From Streptomyces sp. NBC_00490 (GTDB taxonomy: Bacteria; Actinomycetota; Actinomycetes; Streptomycetales; Streptomycetaceae): DNA of 64,000 nt. Both the position numbers and the translations under genes were made by a program. Positions 33,789 through 41,262 of the stretch are shown here, one piece after another (the first letter of the stretch is position 1; each line of letters begins with the position of its first letter). Below the pieces are notes generated by a model that did not search any database, was not told the DNA's origin, and saw nothing but the letters and a program-made list of their open reading frames with translations. The stretch is taken from the NCBI RefSeq assembly GCF_036013645.1, contig NZ_CP107869.1, positions 3,968,001-4,032,000 on the forward strand. The letters are read 5' to 3'.

Positions 33789-34835
33789 ATGAACCACAAC
33801 ACCCCGGTCCCCCCGCTCTCCCCCCGCCCGGTCCGCCACCTCTCGGAGGTGCACCGCCGGGTGATGACGGCCGCGCAGTTGAGGTCGCACGGCGTCTCCT
33901 CCTCGGAGACGAACGAGCAGTGCCGCCCCGGCGGCCCCTGGCAGCAGCTCCTGCCGGGCGTGATCCTGCTCCACCCGGGCCCGCCGACCAGCGAGGAGCG
34001 CCTGCACGCGGTCCTGATGTACACGGCGAAGGAGCGCCCGGCGGGGGTCCCGGCCCAGCCCGGAGCCGAGCAGCCGCACGCCCCGACGTACGCGGAGGCG
34101 ATGCTCACCGGTCTGGCGGCCCTGACGCTGCACGGCTTCACGTCGGCGCCCCCGCTGATGTCGCAGGACAAGCTGGACGTCCTGGTCCCGCGCCTGCGCC
34201 GGCTGCGCTCGACGGGCTGCGCCCGCATCGTCCGTACGACGTCCCTGCCGGCCCCACAGCAGGTCACGGGCCTTCCGGTGGCCCCGGTGCCCCGCGCCCT
34301 GGCCGACGCGGTGGCGGAACTGTCGGACGCGGGAGTGGTACGCCGGCTGCTCACCGAGGCGGTCCGGGGCGGCCACTGCGAACCGGCGGCGGTGGTCCGC
34401 GAGTTGAACAACGCGAAGCTGCTGAGCCGCCCGCACGTGGTGGACGCGGTGGACTCCCTGCTCGCGGAAGGCCGGTCGATCGCGGAGGACCGCCTGTACC
34501 GCATGGTCCGCGAGCACGGTCTGCCGGACCCGGTGTGGAACGTCGACCTCCGCCTCCCCGGCGGCCCCCACCTGGGCGGCCTGGACGCGTACTGGCCGGA
34601 GCAGGCGGTGGCCGTGGAGCTGGACACCCGGGCCCCCCGCCAGGACGAGGACGCCCTGTGGTCCGAGTACGCCCGCAAGCGCGAACACCTGGAGCGCCTC
34701 GGCATCACGGTCGTCCACATCACCCCGAAGAAGCTCCGCGAGGCGGCGGAACAACAGGCGACGGTGGTCCGCACGGCGCTCATGGCGTCCGGCGACCGCG
34801 ACCCGGCGGCGTATGTCGTGGTGCTGCCCCGGTAG
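33789..34835 (+). CDS. AbiEi-antitoxin-like / DUF559 endonuclease-fold hypothetical protein
   Basis: The 348-residue protein has an N-terminal region that looks like the helix-turn-helix of AbiEi-type antitoxins (MTAAQLRSHGVSSSETNEQ). Its C-terminal part (about 235-330) resembles the DUF559/Vsr-like PD-(D/E)XK fold: RLYRMVREHGLPDPVWNVDL, GGLDAYWPEQAVAVELD and REHLERLGITVVHITPKKL. The acidic D..E-x-D pattern of the fold is visible. No AbiEii toxin gene is adjacent, so it is an orphan, as is common in actinobacteria. Start taken at ATG 33789. Function unknown. Confidence 0.65.
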   Translation: MNHNTPVPPLSPRPVRHLSEVHRRVMTAAQLRSHGVSSSETNEQCRPGGPWQQLLPGVILLHPGPPTSEERLHAVLMYTAKERPAGVPAQPGAEQPHAPTYAEAMLTGLAALTLHGFTSAPPLMSQDKLDVLVPRLRRLRSTGCARIVRTTSLPAPQQVTGLPVAPVPRALADAVAELSDAGVVRRLLTEAVRGGHCEPAAVVRELNNAKLLSRPHVVDAVDSLLAEGRSIAEDRLYRMVREHGLPDPVWNVDLRLPGGPHLGGLDAYWPEQAVAVELDTRAPRQDEDALWSEYARKREHLERLGITVVHITPKKLREAAEQQATVVRTALMASGDRDPAAYVVVLPR

Positions 34836-34864
34836 TGACGGACCGGGTCAGCACCAAGGGGGGA

Positions 34865-34907
34865 GAGGAGGGGCCGCCGATCGGAGGGGGATCGGCGGCC
34901 CCTCCTC
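34865..34907. terminator. Strong hairpin between convergent genes
   Basis: A perfect 18-bp stem (34865-34882 with 34890-34907) around GGAGGGG. It lies between the AbiEi-like gene and the convergent membrane protein gene and can end both. Confidence 0.85.
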
Positions 34908-34921
34908 ACGCATGCGGCCGC

Positions 34922-35350
34922 CTACCACCCACCGACGTGCGGCGCCCTCGGCACAGCGGCGTCCCGGTGCCATCTCCGGTGGACCCAGAGCCGCTCACCG
35001 GCCAGCTCGGTCCGCGCCCACAGCCCGGACAGCGGGCCCAGTCCCGTCCCCGCCGGCAACCGCGCGAGGACGCGCGTCGGCCGCACGCTCCCGAACCGCC
35101 CGTACTCCAGCACGACGACACCCCGGTCGGTCATCAGCACCACACGGCGGCTGATGAACACGGTGCCGAGAACAACTCCGGCCAGCGCCCCCAGAAGGGT
35201 CCAGAGCAGATCGAAAACACCCGGCCCGCCCCACGAGGCGGCGGCGAAGCGCGCCCCGATGAGCCCGCTCAGGAAGAAGGCGTTCTGCAACCAGGGATTG
35301 AACCCGCCCTGCGCCAGCACCACACGCCCGACCTGCTCACCGGGCTCCAA
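34922..35350 (-). CDS. Small membrane protein of unknown function
   Basis: The 142-residue product has two hydrophobic segments near the N-terminus (LQNAFFLSGLIGARFAAASW and VFDLLWTLLGALAGVVLGTV). A soluble C-terminal part that could form a small beta domain follows (SRRVVLMTDRGVVVLEYGRF), resembling PH-like membrane proteins of actinobacteria. The start is a TTG at 35350, eleven bases after the serine hydrolase stop; a GTG nine codons later is possible. It is probably co-transcribed with the hydrolase. The similarity to PH domains is tentative. Confidence 0.65.
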   Translation of the reverse strand: MEPGEQVGRVVLAQGGFNPWLQNAFFLSGLIGARFAAASWGGPGVFDLLWTLLGALAGVVLGTVFISRRVVLMTDRGVVVLEYGRFGSVRPTRVLARLPAGTGLGPLSGLWARTELAGERLWVHRRWHRDAAVPRAPHVGGW

Positions 35351-35361
35351 GGCCCGGAGCC

Positions 35362-36507
35362 TCAGCTCCGCTTGCCGCAGAACTCCGCCTCGATCACGGC
35401 GTCGGTGTCGCCCGACCAGTCCCCGTTGAAGTTGAGGGCGAGCGAGTGGCGGCCGTCCGTCGTGGTCACCGCCTCCGAGGTCGAGCCGTGGATGCCGCCG
35501 CCGTGGCCCCAGACGTGGACGCCGCAGGACAGCTTGCGGTCGATGAGGCCGAGGCCGTAGCCGGCGTTCGGGATGACCTCGACCGGCACGGTCGTCTTCA
35601 TCTCCTTCAGCTGCTTCGGCGGGAGCAGCTTGCCCCGCAGCAGCGCGGAGTAGAAGCGGTTCAGGTCGGAGGAGTCCGAGATCATCTCACCCGCCGAGGA
35701 GGCGAGCGAGGGGTTCAGCTTCGTGACGTCGTACGTCGGTCCCGTCGCCGTCTCGGCGAGCTTGGAGTAGGCGCGGCTGCTGGGTCCCGGGACGGTGACC
35801 CGGGTGCCGGGGACGGAGGTGGCGTCCAGGGACAGGGGCTTGACGATCCGCCGGCGGACCTCGTCCCCGTACGGCCTGCCCGTGACCTTCTCGATCACCA
35901 TGCCCGCCAGGACGTAGTTGGTGTTGGAGTAGTTCCAGGACGTGCCCGGCGCGAAGTCCGGCTTGTGGGTCATCGCGAGGGCCACCAGGTCCGCCGGCGC
36001 CTTCGTGTCGTAGCGATGCTCGAAGAAGCCGTCCTTGAGGAAGTACGTCCTGACGAAACCGTCGTCGGCGGTGTAGTCGAAGATGCCGCTGGTGTGGTTG
36101 AGGAGCCGGCGCAGGGTGATGCGGCGGCCGTCGTGGCCGTTGCCCCGGACCGTACCCGGCAGCCATTTCTCCACCTTGTCGTCCAGCGACAGCCGGCCCT
36201 CCGCCTCCAGTTGCAGCAGGACCGTCGAGACGAAGGTCTTGGTGATGCTGCCGACGCGGTAGCGGTCGTGGACCGAACGCGGCTGGTCCGTTTTGAGGTT
36301 GCCCACCCCGGCGGTCGTGGCCCAGACATCGTGTCCGGTCCTCGCCGTCGCCGTCACCCCGGGTACGCCGTCCTTCACGGCGGCCTCGATCGCCTCGCGG
36401 GTCCTCTCGTGGTCACCTCCGGCGGGCGCGGCCGCGAACGCGGGGCCCGCCAGGGCCAGTGACAGCGCCACGGCCGTCGCCGCCACGAGAGTCGTCCGTA
36501 CGGTCAT
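35362..36507 (-). CDS. Secreted serine hydrolase of the beta-lactamase / D-Ala-D-Ala carboxypeptidase family
   Basis: The 381-residue enzyme has an N-terminal Sec signal (MTVRTTLVAATAVALSLALA, AFAAAP). The class C-type active site is complete: SITK (Ser-x-x-Lys), YSN as the tyrosine motif in WNYSNTNY, and HGGG near the end replacing KTG. It probably acts outside the cell on D-Ala-D-Ala peptides or other small amides; beta-lactamase activity cannot be assumed. GGGGAG precedes ATG 36507; a longer reading to 37104 lacks the signal. It lies 95 bases after the metallophosphoesterase stop. Confidence 0.87.
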   Translation of the reverse strand: MTVRTTLVAATAVALSLALAGPAFAAAPAGGDHERTREAIEAAVKDGVPGVTATARTGHDVWATTAGVGNLKTDQPRSVHDRYRVGSITKTFVSTVLLQLEAEGRLSLDDKVEKWLPGTVRGNGHDGRRITLRRLLNHTSGIFDYTADDGFVRTYFLKDGFFEHRYDTKAPADLVALAMTHKPDFAPGTSWNYSNTNYVLAGMVIEKVTGRPYGDEVRRRIVKPLSLDATSVPGTRVTVPGPSSRAYSKLAETATGPTYDVTKLNPSLASSAGEMISDSSDLNRFYSALLRGKLLPPKQLKEMKTTVPVEVIPNAGYGLGLIDRKLSCGVHVWGHGGGIHGSTSEAVTTTDGRHSLALNFNGDWSGDTDAVIEAEFCGKRS

Positions 36508-36602
36508 GTCTCTCCCCTTTGTGCTCTTCGTCGAGCGTGGTCGGGGGGTGAGACCCGGCGGAGATCGCCGAGGTTGAGCCGGGTGTGCCGGTTGAGCGGG
36601 TT

Positions 36603-38366
36603 TCAGCCCTTCTTCAGCACCAGCTCGGTGTTGCGGTCGCCCGTCGTGCCCGCCAGGTCCGTGCGGCCGCCGGGGGCGTTGTAGGAGAGCTCGCGGTACA
36701 GGGCCGACAGGCCGGTCTGGGAGAGGTCGGCGAAGTCCGTGCGGTGCGGGGCCGAGGACTCGACGCAGGTGGTGAAGAGGGAGATCGTGCCGTCCTTGTT
36801 GTCCACCAGCTCGACGACGCGGGCGAGTTGGGGGTAGTCGACGTGGGAGGCGGTGGAGATCTCCCAGAAGGAACGGCCGTTGCCGACGGCGTGCGGGGTG
36901 ATCTCGTTGCGGTGGATGTGGCCGTTCACCCAGGCCAGGACGTTGCGGTGGCGGCCGAGCAGGGTGACGACCTCCGCACCGGTGTGGCGGCGCTCGCCGG
37001 GTCGGGCCGGGTCGGGGCGGGTGTTGTCCATGGACTTGCTGGTGTGGTGGCTGAAGACGACGGCGTACGAGTCCTTGTTGTCCTTGAGCGTCTTGTCCAG
37101 CCACTTCATCTGGGCCGTCCCGACGGACCCCTCGTAGTGGCCGCCCGCGTCGGTGGTGTCGAGGCTGATGCCGATGACGTCCTCGGCGATGCGGAAGGAG
37201 TAGTACTGGGTGCCCGCGTCGAGGTTGGCGGTGGAGTAGCCGTGGCCGACCGGGCCGAGACCGCGGTAGGCCGGGTCCAGGTGGGCCCGCACGTACTCGC
37301 GGGGGGTGAACGGTGCCCGCCGCTCGTCCGGGGTCACCGAACGCATGTCACGGGCGTGCGCCTTGAGGAGGTCGCGGAAGCCGACGCCTCTCGGGTCCTT
37401 GGCCTTCTTGATGGCGTCCTGGAGCTTCTTGGCCTCGCCGGCGGACAGGCTCATCAGCTTCTTGCCGCCGACGGCGTACTCGGTGAGCCAGGAGTCGCCG
37501 TGGGAGGCGTAGCAGCCCAGGGGCATGGAGTCGTGGTTGCCGACCGTGGAGTACCAGGGGAGGTTCAGGCCGGGGCTGTTCAGCTCGCGGATCGCGGCGG
37601 CGAGGAAGCCGTCGAGGTGCGGGAAGCCGCGCTGCTTGTCGGCGTCGCGGGCGGTGGTGTCGGGCTGCCAGTACTGCTTGATCCCGCTGTTCTGGACACC
37701 CTCGTACTGCCGCGGGTCCCCCGTGTTGGCGGTGATGCGGCCACCGCTCATGACCTTCAGGAACCACTCCAGCTCGGACTTGGCGTTGTTGTCCGTGTTG
37801 TCACCGGTGGTCATGGCGAAGTGCAGCGGCGTGCCGGTGACGGGGGCGCCGCGCAGTGCGTTGATCCGCTCCACGAGCGCAATCGCCCCGTGCACGGTCA
37901 GCGCCTCCTGGGGCCGCCAGGCGTGCACGTCGGCCGAGCGGAGGTACTCCAGGCGCAGCGGGTGCTGGGCGTCGATCAGGTGCAGATCGGTGAGCTGGAC
38001 GAACGCGGCGAGCGCGGTACGCCGGCCCGCGCGGCCCGCCTTCGGTGCGGCGAGCTCACTGCGCACCACTCGCGCCCAGCCGGGACCGTCACCGAGGCGG
38101 CGAAAGCCGGAGGCGGTACGGGCGGCGGCGACGGTGGCGACGGTCGTGCCCCGGGTGTACGGGGCGAGCGGGACGGCGGGGGCCTGCCGGGACTGGGCGA
38201 CGGGCGCCCCCTGTGCGGCGGTGCCGGTGGTGGTGGCGGCCTGGCTGTCGGTGGGCCGCAGGGCGTAACCGACCCCTGCGGAGACGGCCGCGGCGCCGGT
38301 GGCTGCGAGGACGGTACGGCGGTTGACCGCCAGGGCGGAGGTGACGACAGAGCGTGTGCGCGACAT
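36603..38366 (-). CDS. Tat-exported metallophosphoesterase (TIGR03767-like)
   Basis: The 587-residue protein begins with a Tat signal (NRRTVLAATGAAAVSAGVGY). The metallophosphoesterase motifs follow in order: TDLHL, TTGDNTDN, VGNHDSM, FSHHTSK and NGHIHRN, so the two-metal site is complete. It is a large actinobacterial type that folds before export. The substrate could be a phosphodiester or a phosphomonoester. It has its own promoter region in the 232 bases upstream (38367-38598), where I see no other gene or clear element. Confidence 0.85.
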   Translation of the reverse strand: MSRTRSVVTSALAVNRRTVLAATGAAAVSAGVGYALRPTDSQAATTTGTAAQGAPVAQSRQAPAVPLAPYTRGTTVATVAAARTASGFRRLGDGPGWARVVRSELAAPKAGRAGRRTALAAFVQLTDLHLIDAQHPLRLEYLRSADVHAWRPQEALTVHGAIALVERINALRGAPVTGTPLHFAMTTGDNTDNNAKSELEWFLKVMSGGRITANTGDPRQYEGVQNSGIKQYWQPDTTARDADKQRGFPHLDGFLAAAIRELNSPGLNLPWYSTVGNHDSMPLGCYASHGDSWLTEYAVGGKKLMSLSAGEAKKLQDAIKKAKDPRGVGFRDLLKAHARDMRSVTPDERRAPFTPREYVRAHLDPAYRGLGPVGHGYSTANLDAGTQYYSFRIAEDVIGISLDTTDAGGHYEGSVGTAQMKWLDKTLKDNKDSYAVVFSHHTSKSMDNTRPDPARPGERRHTGAEVVTLLGRHRNVLAWVNGHIHRNEITPHAVGNGRSFWEISTASHVDYPQLARVVELVDNKDGTISLFTTCVESSAPHRTDFADLSQTGLSALYRELSYNAPGGRTDLAGTTGDRNTELVLKKG

Positions 38367-38598
38367 GGCGCGGTCTCCCCGAGTGCGAACGCGTCGGCAG
38401 TGGTCGCGGGGGACTCGCTGTCGCGAACAACCCGCTCACTGTGGATCGTTGGCACCGGGAATGACCTGTGCGTGAACGAGACCGCAACGCGCAACGCCGA
38501 TCACCGTACGTGGATCTTGGGCCACCCTCCGCGTCCACGGCCGCACCTCGAACGGCCGGGAGGCGGTCACTCCGTGTTCATTTTCGGGGGTACGACCG

Positions 38599-39045
38599 CT
38601 AGACCGCCCGCCCCGCCGCCGGCCGCTCGCGCCACAGCCGCAGCCCGATGTCGACCAGGGGCACCCGGTTCAGGTCGGTCACCGCGTCCAGGTCGTGCCA
38701 GGCGGCCATGTCGGTGGAGCCGCCGATCTCGTTGCGTAGCTCACCGCCGGTGACCCGGCCCTCGTAGACGAGCCGGAGCGCCTGGTGGTCGACGACCCGG
38801 CCGAAGCGGCGGGTGTGGGTGTGGCGGCGGGTGTCCACGCCCAGGAGTCCGGTGATCTCGATGGTGTAGCCCGTCTCCTCGTCCACCTCCCGCAGGACGG
38901 TGTCGTACGGATCCTCCCCGTGTTCCATCCCGCCGCCCGGCAGGATCCACTCCGGCCTGCCGGCGCCGTCGATCCAGCGGGCGAGCAGGAGCTTGCCGTC
39001 CCGGACACATATGGCGTAGGCCGCCACCCTCAGCTTCTTCCGCAT
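38599..39045 (-). CDS. NUDIX hydrolase
   Basis: The 148-residue protein contains a complete Nudix box, starting GGGMEHGEDPYDTVLREVDE and closing with the EETGY end. It hydrolyses a nucleoside diphosphate linked to another group, in the cytoplasm. The N-terminus MRKKLRVAAYAICVRDGKLL is typical. It lies nine bases after the PNPOx-like gene and forms the end of a three-gene minus-strand operon (VOC, PNPOx, NUDIX). The substrate is unknown. Confidence 0.88.
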   Translation of the reverse strand: MRKKLRVAAYAICVRDGKLLLARWIDGAGRPEWILPGGGMEHGEDPYDTVLREVDEETGYTIEITGLLGVDTRRHTHTRRFGRVVDHQALRLVYEGRVTGGELRNEIGGSTDMAAWHDLDAVTDLNRVPLVDIGLRLWRERPAAGRAV

Positions 39046-39054
39046 GTACGGAAG

Positions 39055-39939
39055 TTAGCCCGCCGGCTCCGGATTCGCGGGCGAGTATGCGGGCGCCGAC
39101 CAGCGCAGCGGCACCGCCGAGGGCGTCTGCACCACCTCGGTCACCGTGAACCGCACCCGGCGTTCCGTCCCGAACTCCGTGTGCGCCTCGCCCGTCAGCT
39201 GCAGTGTCGTCCCGCTCGTCCAGTCCAGGAACAGCAGCCCGGCCCTCGGGTCGGCCGCGAGGTTCCCCAGGGTGAGGAACATGGAGTTGCCCGGGTAGTC
39301 CCGCCAGCTCAGCTCACGGGGTGAATCGACGTGCACGAAGCCGGGGTTGCCGCCCCGATGGCTGACCTCGGCAGCGGTGCCGGAGTGCACGGTCGCCATG
39401 AAGAACGTGTCGGCCGCCGAAATGAACTCTGCCTGCTCCGGCCCCAGTTCACCGCCCCTTACCGCAACTCCCGGTCGCCGGTCGCCCACCACCTCGTACG
39501 ACTCTCTCCTCTGCAGGTATTTCGGGCAGTTGGCGAACACCTTCTCCGCCTCCACCGCGAACCCCCGTGCCGTCGGCCGGAGTCGGCCGTTCAGGCGCAT
39601 ACGGCGGCGGGTGCGGGGGTCGAGGGCGATCGTGCCGACGGGCGTGCCGGGGGTGGCGAGGGCGGTGGCGAGCGGGTCGGTCTCCGGGACCCCGCCGGCC
39701 ACCGACATCCGGTGCGGTCCGGTGGCCCGGACGAACCCCGGTGTCCCGGAGAGCGGCGACGCCCAGACCCGGCCCGCCGACGGGTCGGCGGCGCCCAGGA
39801 CCAGGAGCGGCTGGAGTTCGAGGAAGGCCGCCGCGACCGGCTTGATGCCCTCGCCGATCGCCCGCCCCACGTGGTCCGCCTGCTCCCGCACCCCGACCCG
39901 GTCCTGCACGGTCCGCGAGCCCGCGTGATAGACGTCCAT
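39055..39939 (-). CDS. Pyridoxamine 5'-phosphate oxidase-family flavoprotein
   Basis: The 294-residue protein has a split-barrel FMN domain typical of PNPOx-like proteins, with motifs such as FFMATVHSGTAAEVSHRGGN and NSMFLTLGNLAADPRAGLLF in the C-terminal half. The N-terminal 130 residues (from MDVYHAGSRTVQDRVG) form a second related half. It is not the PdxH of vitamin B6 synthesis; this family often binds FMN or F420 and reduces small molecules. Its start is two bases after the VOC stop, so the two are translated together. Confidence 0.8.
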   Translation of the reverse strand: MDVYHAGSRTVQDRVGVREQADHVGRAIGEGIKPVAAAFLELQPLLVLGAADPSAGRVWASPLSGTPGFVRATGPHRMSVAGGVPETDPLATALATPGTPVGTIALDPRTRRRMRLNGRLRPTARGFAVEAEKVFANCPKYLQRRESYEVVGDRRPGVAVRGGELGPEQAEFISAADTFFMATVHSGTAAEVSHRGGNPGFVHVDSPRELSWRDYPGNSMFLTLGNLAADPRAGLLFLDWTSGTTLQLTGEAHTEFGTERRVRFTVTEVVQTPSAVPLRWSAPAYSPANPEPAG

Positions 39940-39941
39940 GT

Positions 39942-40385
39942 CTAGAAGAAACCGCAGGTGGGAGCCGACTCAACCGGTGCAGGGGCGCCCTGTGCGCCGC
40001 TCGGCACGGAGATCTCCAGGCGGGTGCCGTCCGGGTCGTGGAAGAAGATGCCGCCCGAGGCCGCGCCCTCGCGATGGGCGACGACCCCTTCGTAGGCGAA
40101 GTCCACTCCGTAGGCCCGCAGTGCCTGCTCGTACTCCCTGACCCGTTCGATCGAGTCCGCCTCGAAGGCGAGGTGGTGCAGTCCGGCGCGGTCGCCCTCG
40201 AAGCCCGTTCCGGCCTGCTGCCAGAGCGTGAGGACGAGGCTCTCGCCGTCGCCCAGGAAGGCGTACCGCCGGCCCTCCTCCTTTCCCTCGCCGATCAGGG
40301 CGAAGCCCAGGACGTCGCGGTAGAAGGCGAGGGAGCGGTCGAGCTCGGTGACGTTCAGACCGATGTGGCCGGTGCGCAAGGTCAT
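39942..40385 (-). CDS. VOC-family (glyoxalase/dioxygenase superfamily) protein
   Basis: The 147-residue protein has one or two vicinal oxygen chelate modules: HIGLNVTELDRSLAFYRDVL at the start, GLHHLAFEADS in the middle and FFHDPDGTRLEISV near the end. The metal-binding His and Glu of the superfamily fit these sites. It may be a glyoxalase-type or antibiotic-resistance-type enzyme. It heads the operon VOC, PNPOx, NUDIX and is divergent from the CGNR regulator gene, which could control it. Confidence 0.85.
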   Translation of the reverse strand: MTLRTGHIGLNVTELDRSLAFYRDVLGFALIGEGKEEGRRYAFLGDGESLVLTLWQQAGTGFEGDRAGLHHLAFEADSIERVREYEQALRAYGVDFAYEGVVAHREGAASGGIFFHDPDGTRLEISVPSGAQGAPAPVESAPTCGFF

Positions 40386-40405
40386 GGCTGTCCCCTTCAG
40401 CTGAT

Positions 40406-40436
40406 CTAACCTGTCAAAACAACATTAAGGGTTATA
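40406..40436. promoter_or_regulatory. AT-rich divergent control region with imperfect inverted repeat
   Basis: Between the VOC gene and the CGNR gene lies TAACCTGTC followed by an AT-rich core and GGGTTATAG. The TAACC and GGTTA ends form an imperfect inverted repeat. A TTGACA is present on the minus strand in this repeat. Likely the operator-promoter of both genes. Confidence 0.4.
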
Positions 40437-40495
40437 GGCAGTCGGCGCAACCAGTCACGTACTCTTGAGCGGTTAGCACGGAAGGGAGCCCCCAC

Positions 40496-41023
40496 ATGTC
40501 CGCCGACCCCCGTCCCCTCACCGGCGAGCCCCTCGCGCTCGACCTGCTCAACACGCGGTGGATGCGGGAGGGGGCCGTACAGGACCTGCTGACCGACACC
40601 GACGGGCTGACCGTCTGGCTCGGCGCCAACGCGCTCGACGGGCGGTTCGAGGCGGACGCGCCCACCCTGCGGCATGTGCTGCAGGCGCGGGACGCGCTGT
40701 ACAAGGCCGTCCACGAAGGCGCCGCGGCACCCCTGGACGCCGTCCTCGAGCACGGCCGGATCCGGGTCACCCTCACCGCGGAAGGACCCGGCGAGGTTCC
40801 GGAGTTCCGCGACCCCACCTGGGGGCCCGCCTGGCTCGCCGCGCGCGACTACCTGGAGCTCGTCGGCACCGCGCCCGACCGGATCCGCGGCTGCGCCCAC
40901 GAGGCGTGCATCCTGCACTTCTTCGACACCTCGCGGAACGGCACCCGCCGCTGGTGCTCGATGGCGGCCTGCGGAAACCGGGCGAAGGCGTCGCGGCACT
41001 ACGCGCGTACCAAGGAAAGTTGA
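40496..41023 (+). CDS. ABATE/CGNR zinc finger regulator-like protein
   Basis: The 175-residue protein has an N-terminal ABATE-type stress domain (GEPLALDLLNTRWM). A C-terminal CGNR zinc finger follows, with the Cys positions in GCAHEACILHFFD and RRWCSMAACGNRAKASRHYAR. Such proteins are thought to be DNA-binding regulators. The ATG at 40496 fits the family start. It is divergent from the VOC-PNPOx-NUDIX operon, and the shared intergenic region suggests it controls that operon and itself. Ligand unknown. Confidence 0.88.
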   Translation: MSADPRPLTGEPLALDLLNTRWMREGAVQDLLTDTDGLTVWLGANALDGRFEADAPTLRHVLQARDALYKAVHEGAAAPLDAVLEHGRIRVTLTAEGPGEVPEFRDPTWGPAWLAARDYLELVGTAPDRIRGCAHEACILHFFDTSRNGTRRWCSMAACGNRAKASRHYARTKES

Positions 41024-41262
41024 GGGCTGTACCAGAGAAACCTGAGAGACGACAGGGTGACTTGTCCCTTTGGTCGCTCATCTCCCTAAAGGGGATCGCG
41101 GGTTTTCCCCATACGCCCATATCGATTCGGTCAACTCTCCCTAAACATCCTTCCCATGCGTAAAGCTGTGCGATCGTCCGGGGTCGCATTTCCGGACCTT
41201 CGCGGTCAGGACCGATCGGCCCCGGCCGCTACCGCACGTTCCTTTACCTACAAGGGATGCCG

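Noticed and set aside
41024..41262. Riboswitch or small RNA before the subtilase gene
   Set aside because: Apart from two CTCCCTAAA words, I see no conserved RNA motif; it is likely just a promoter region.
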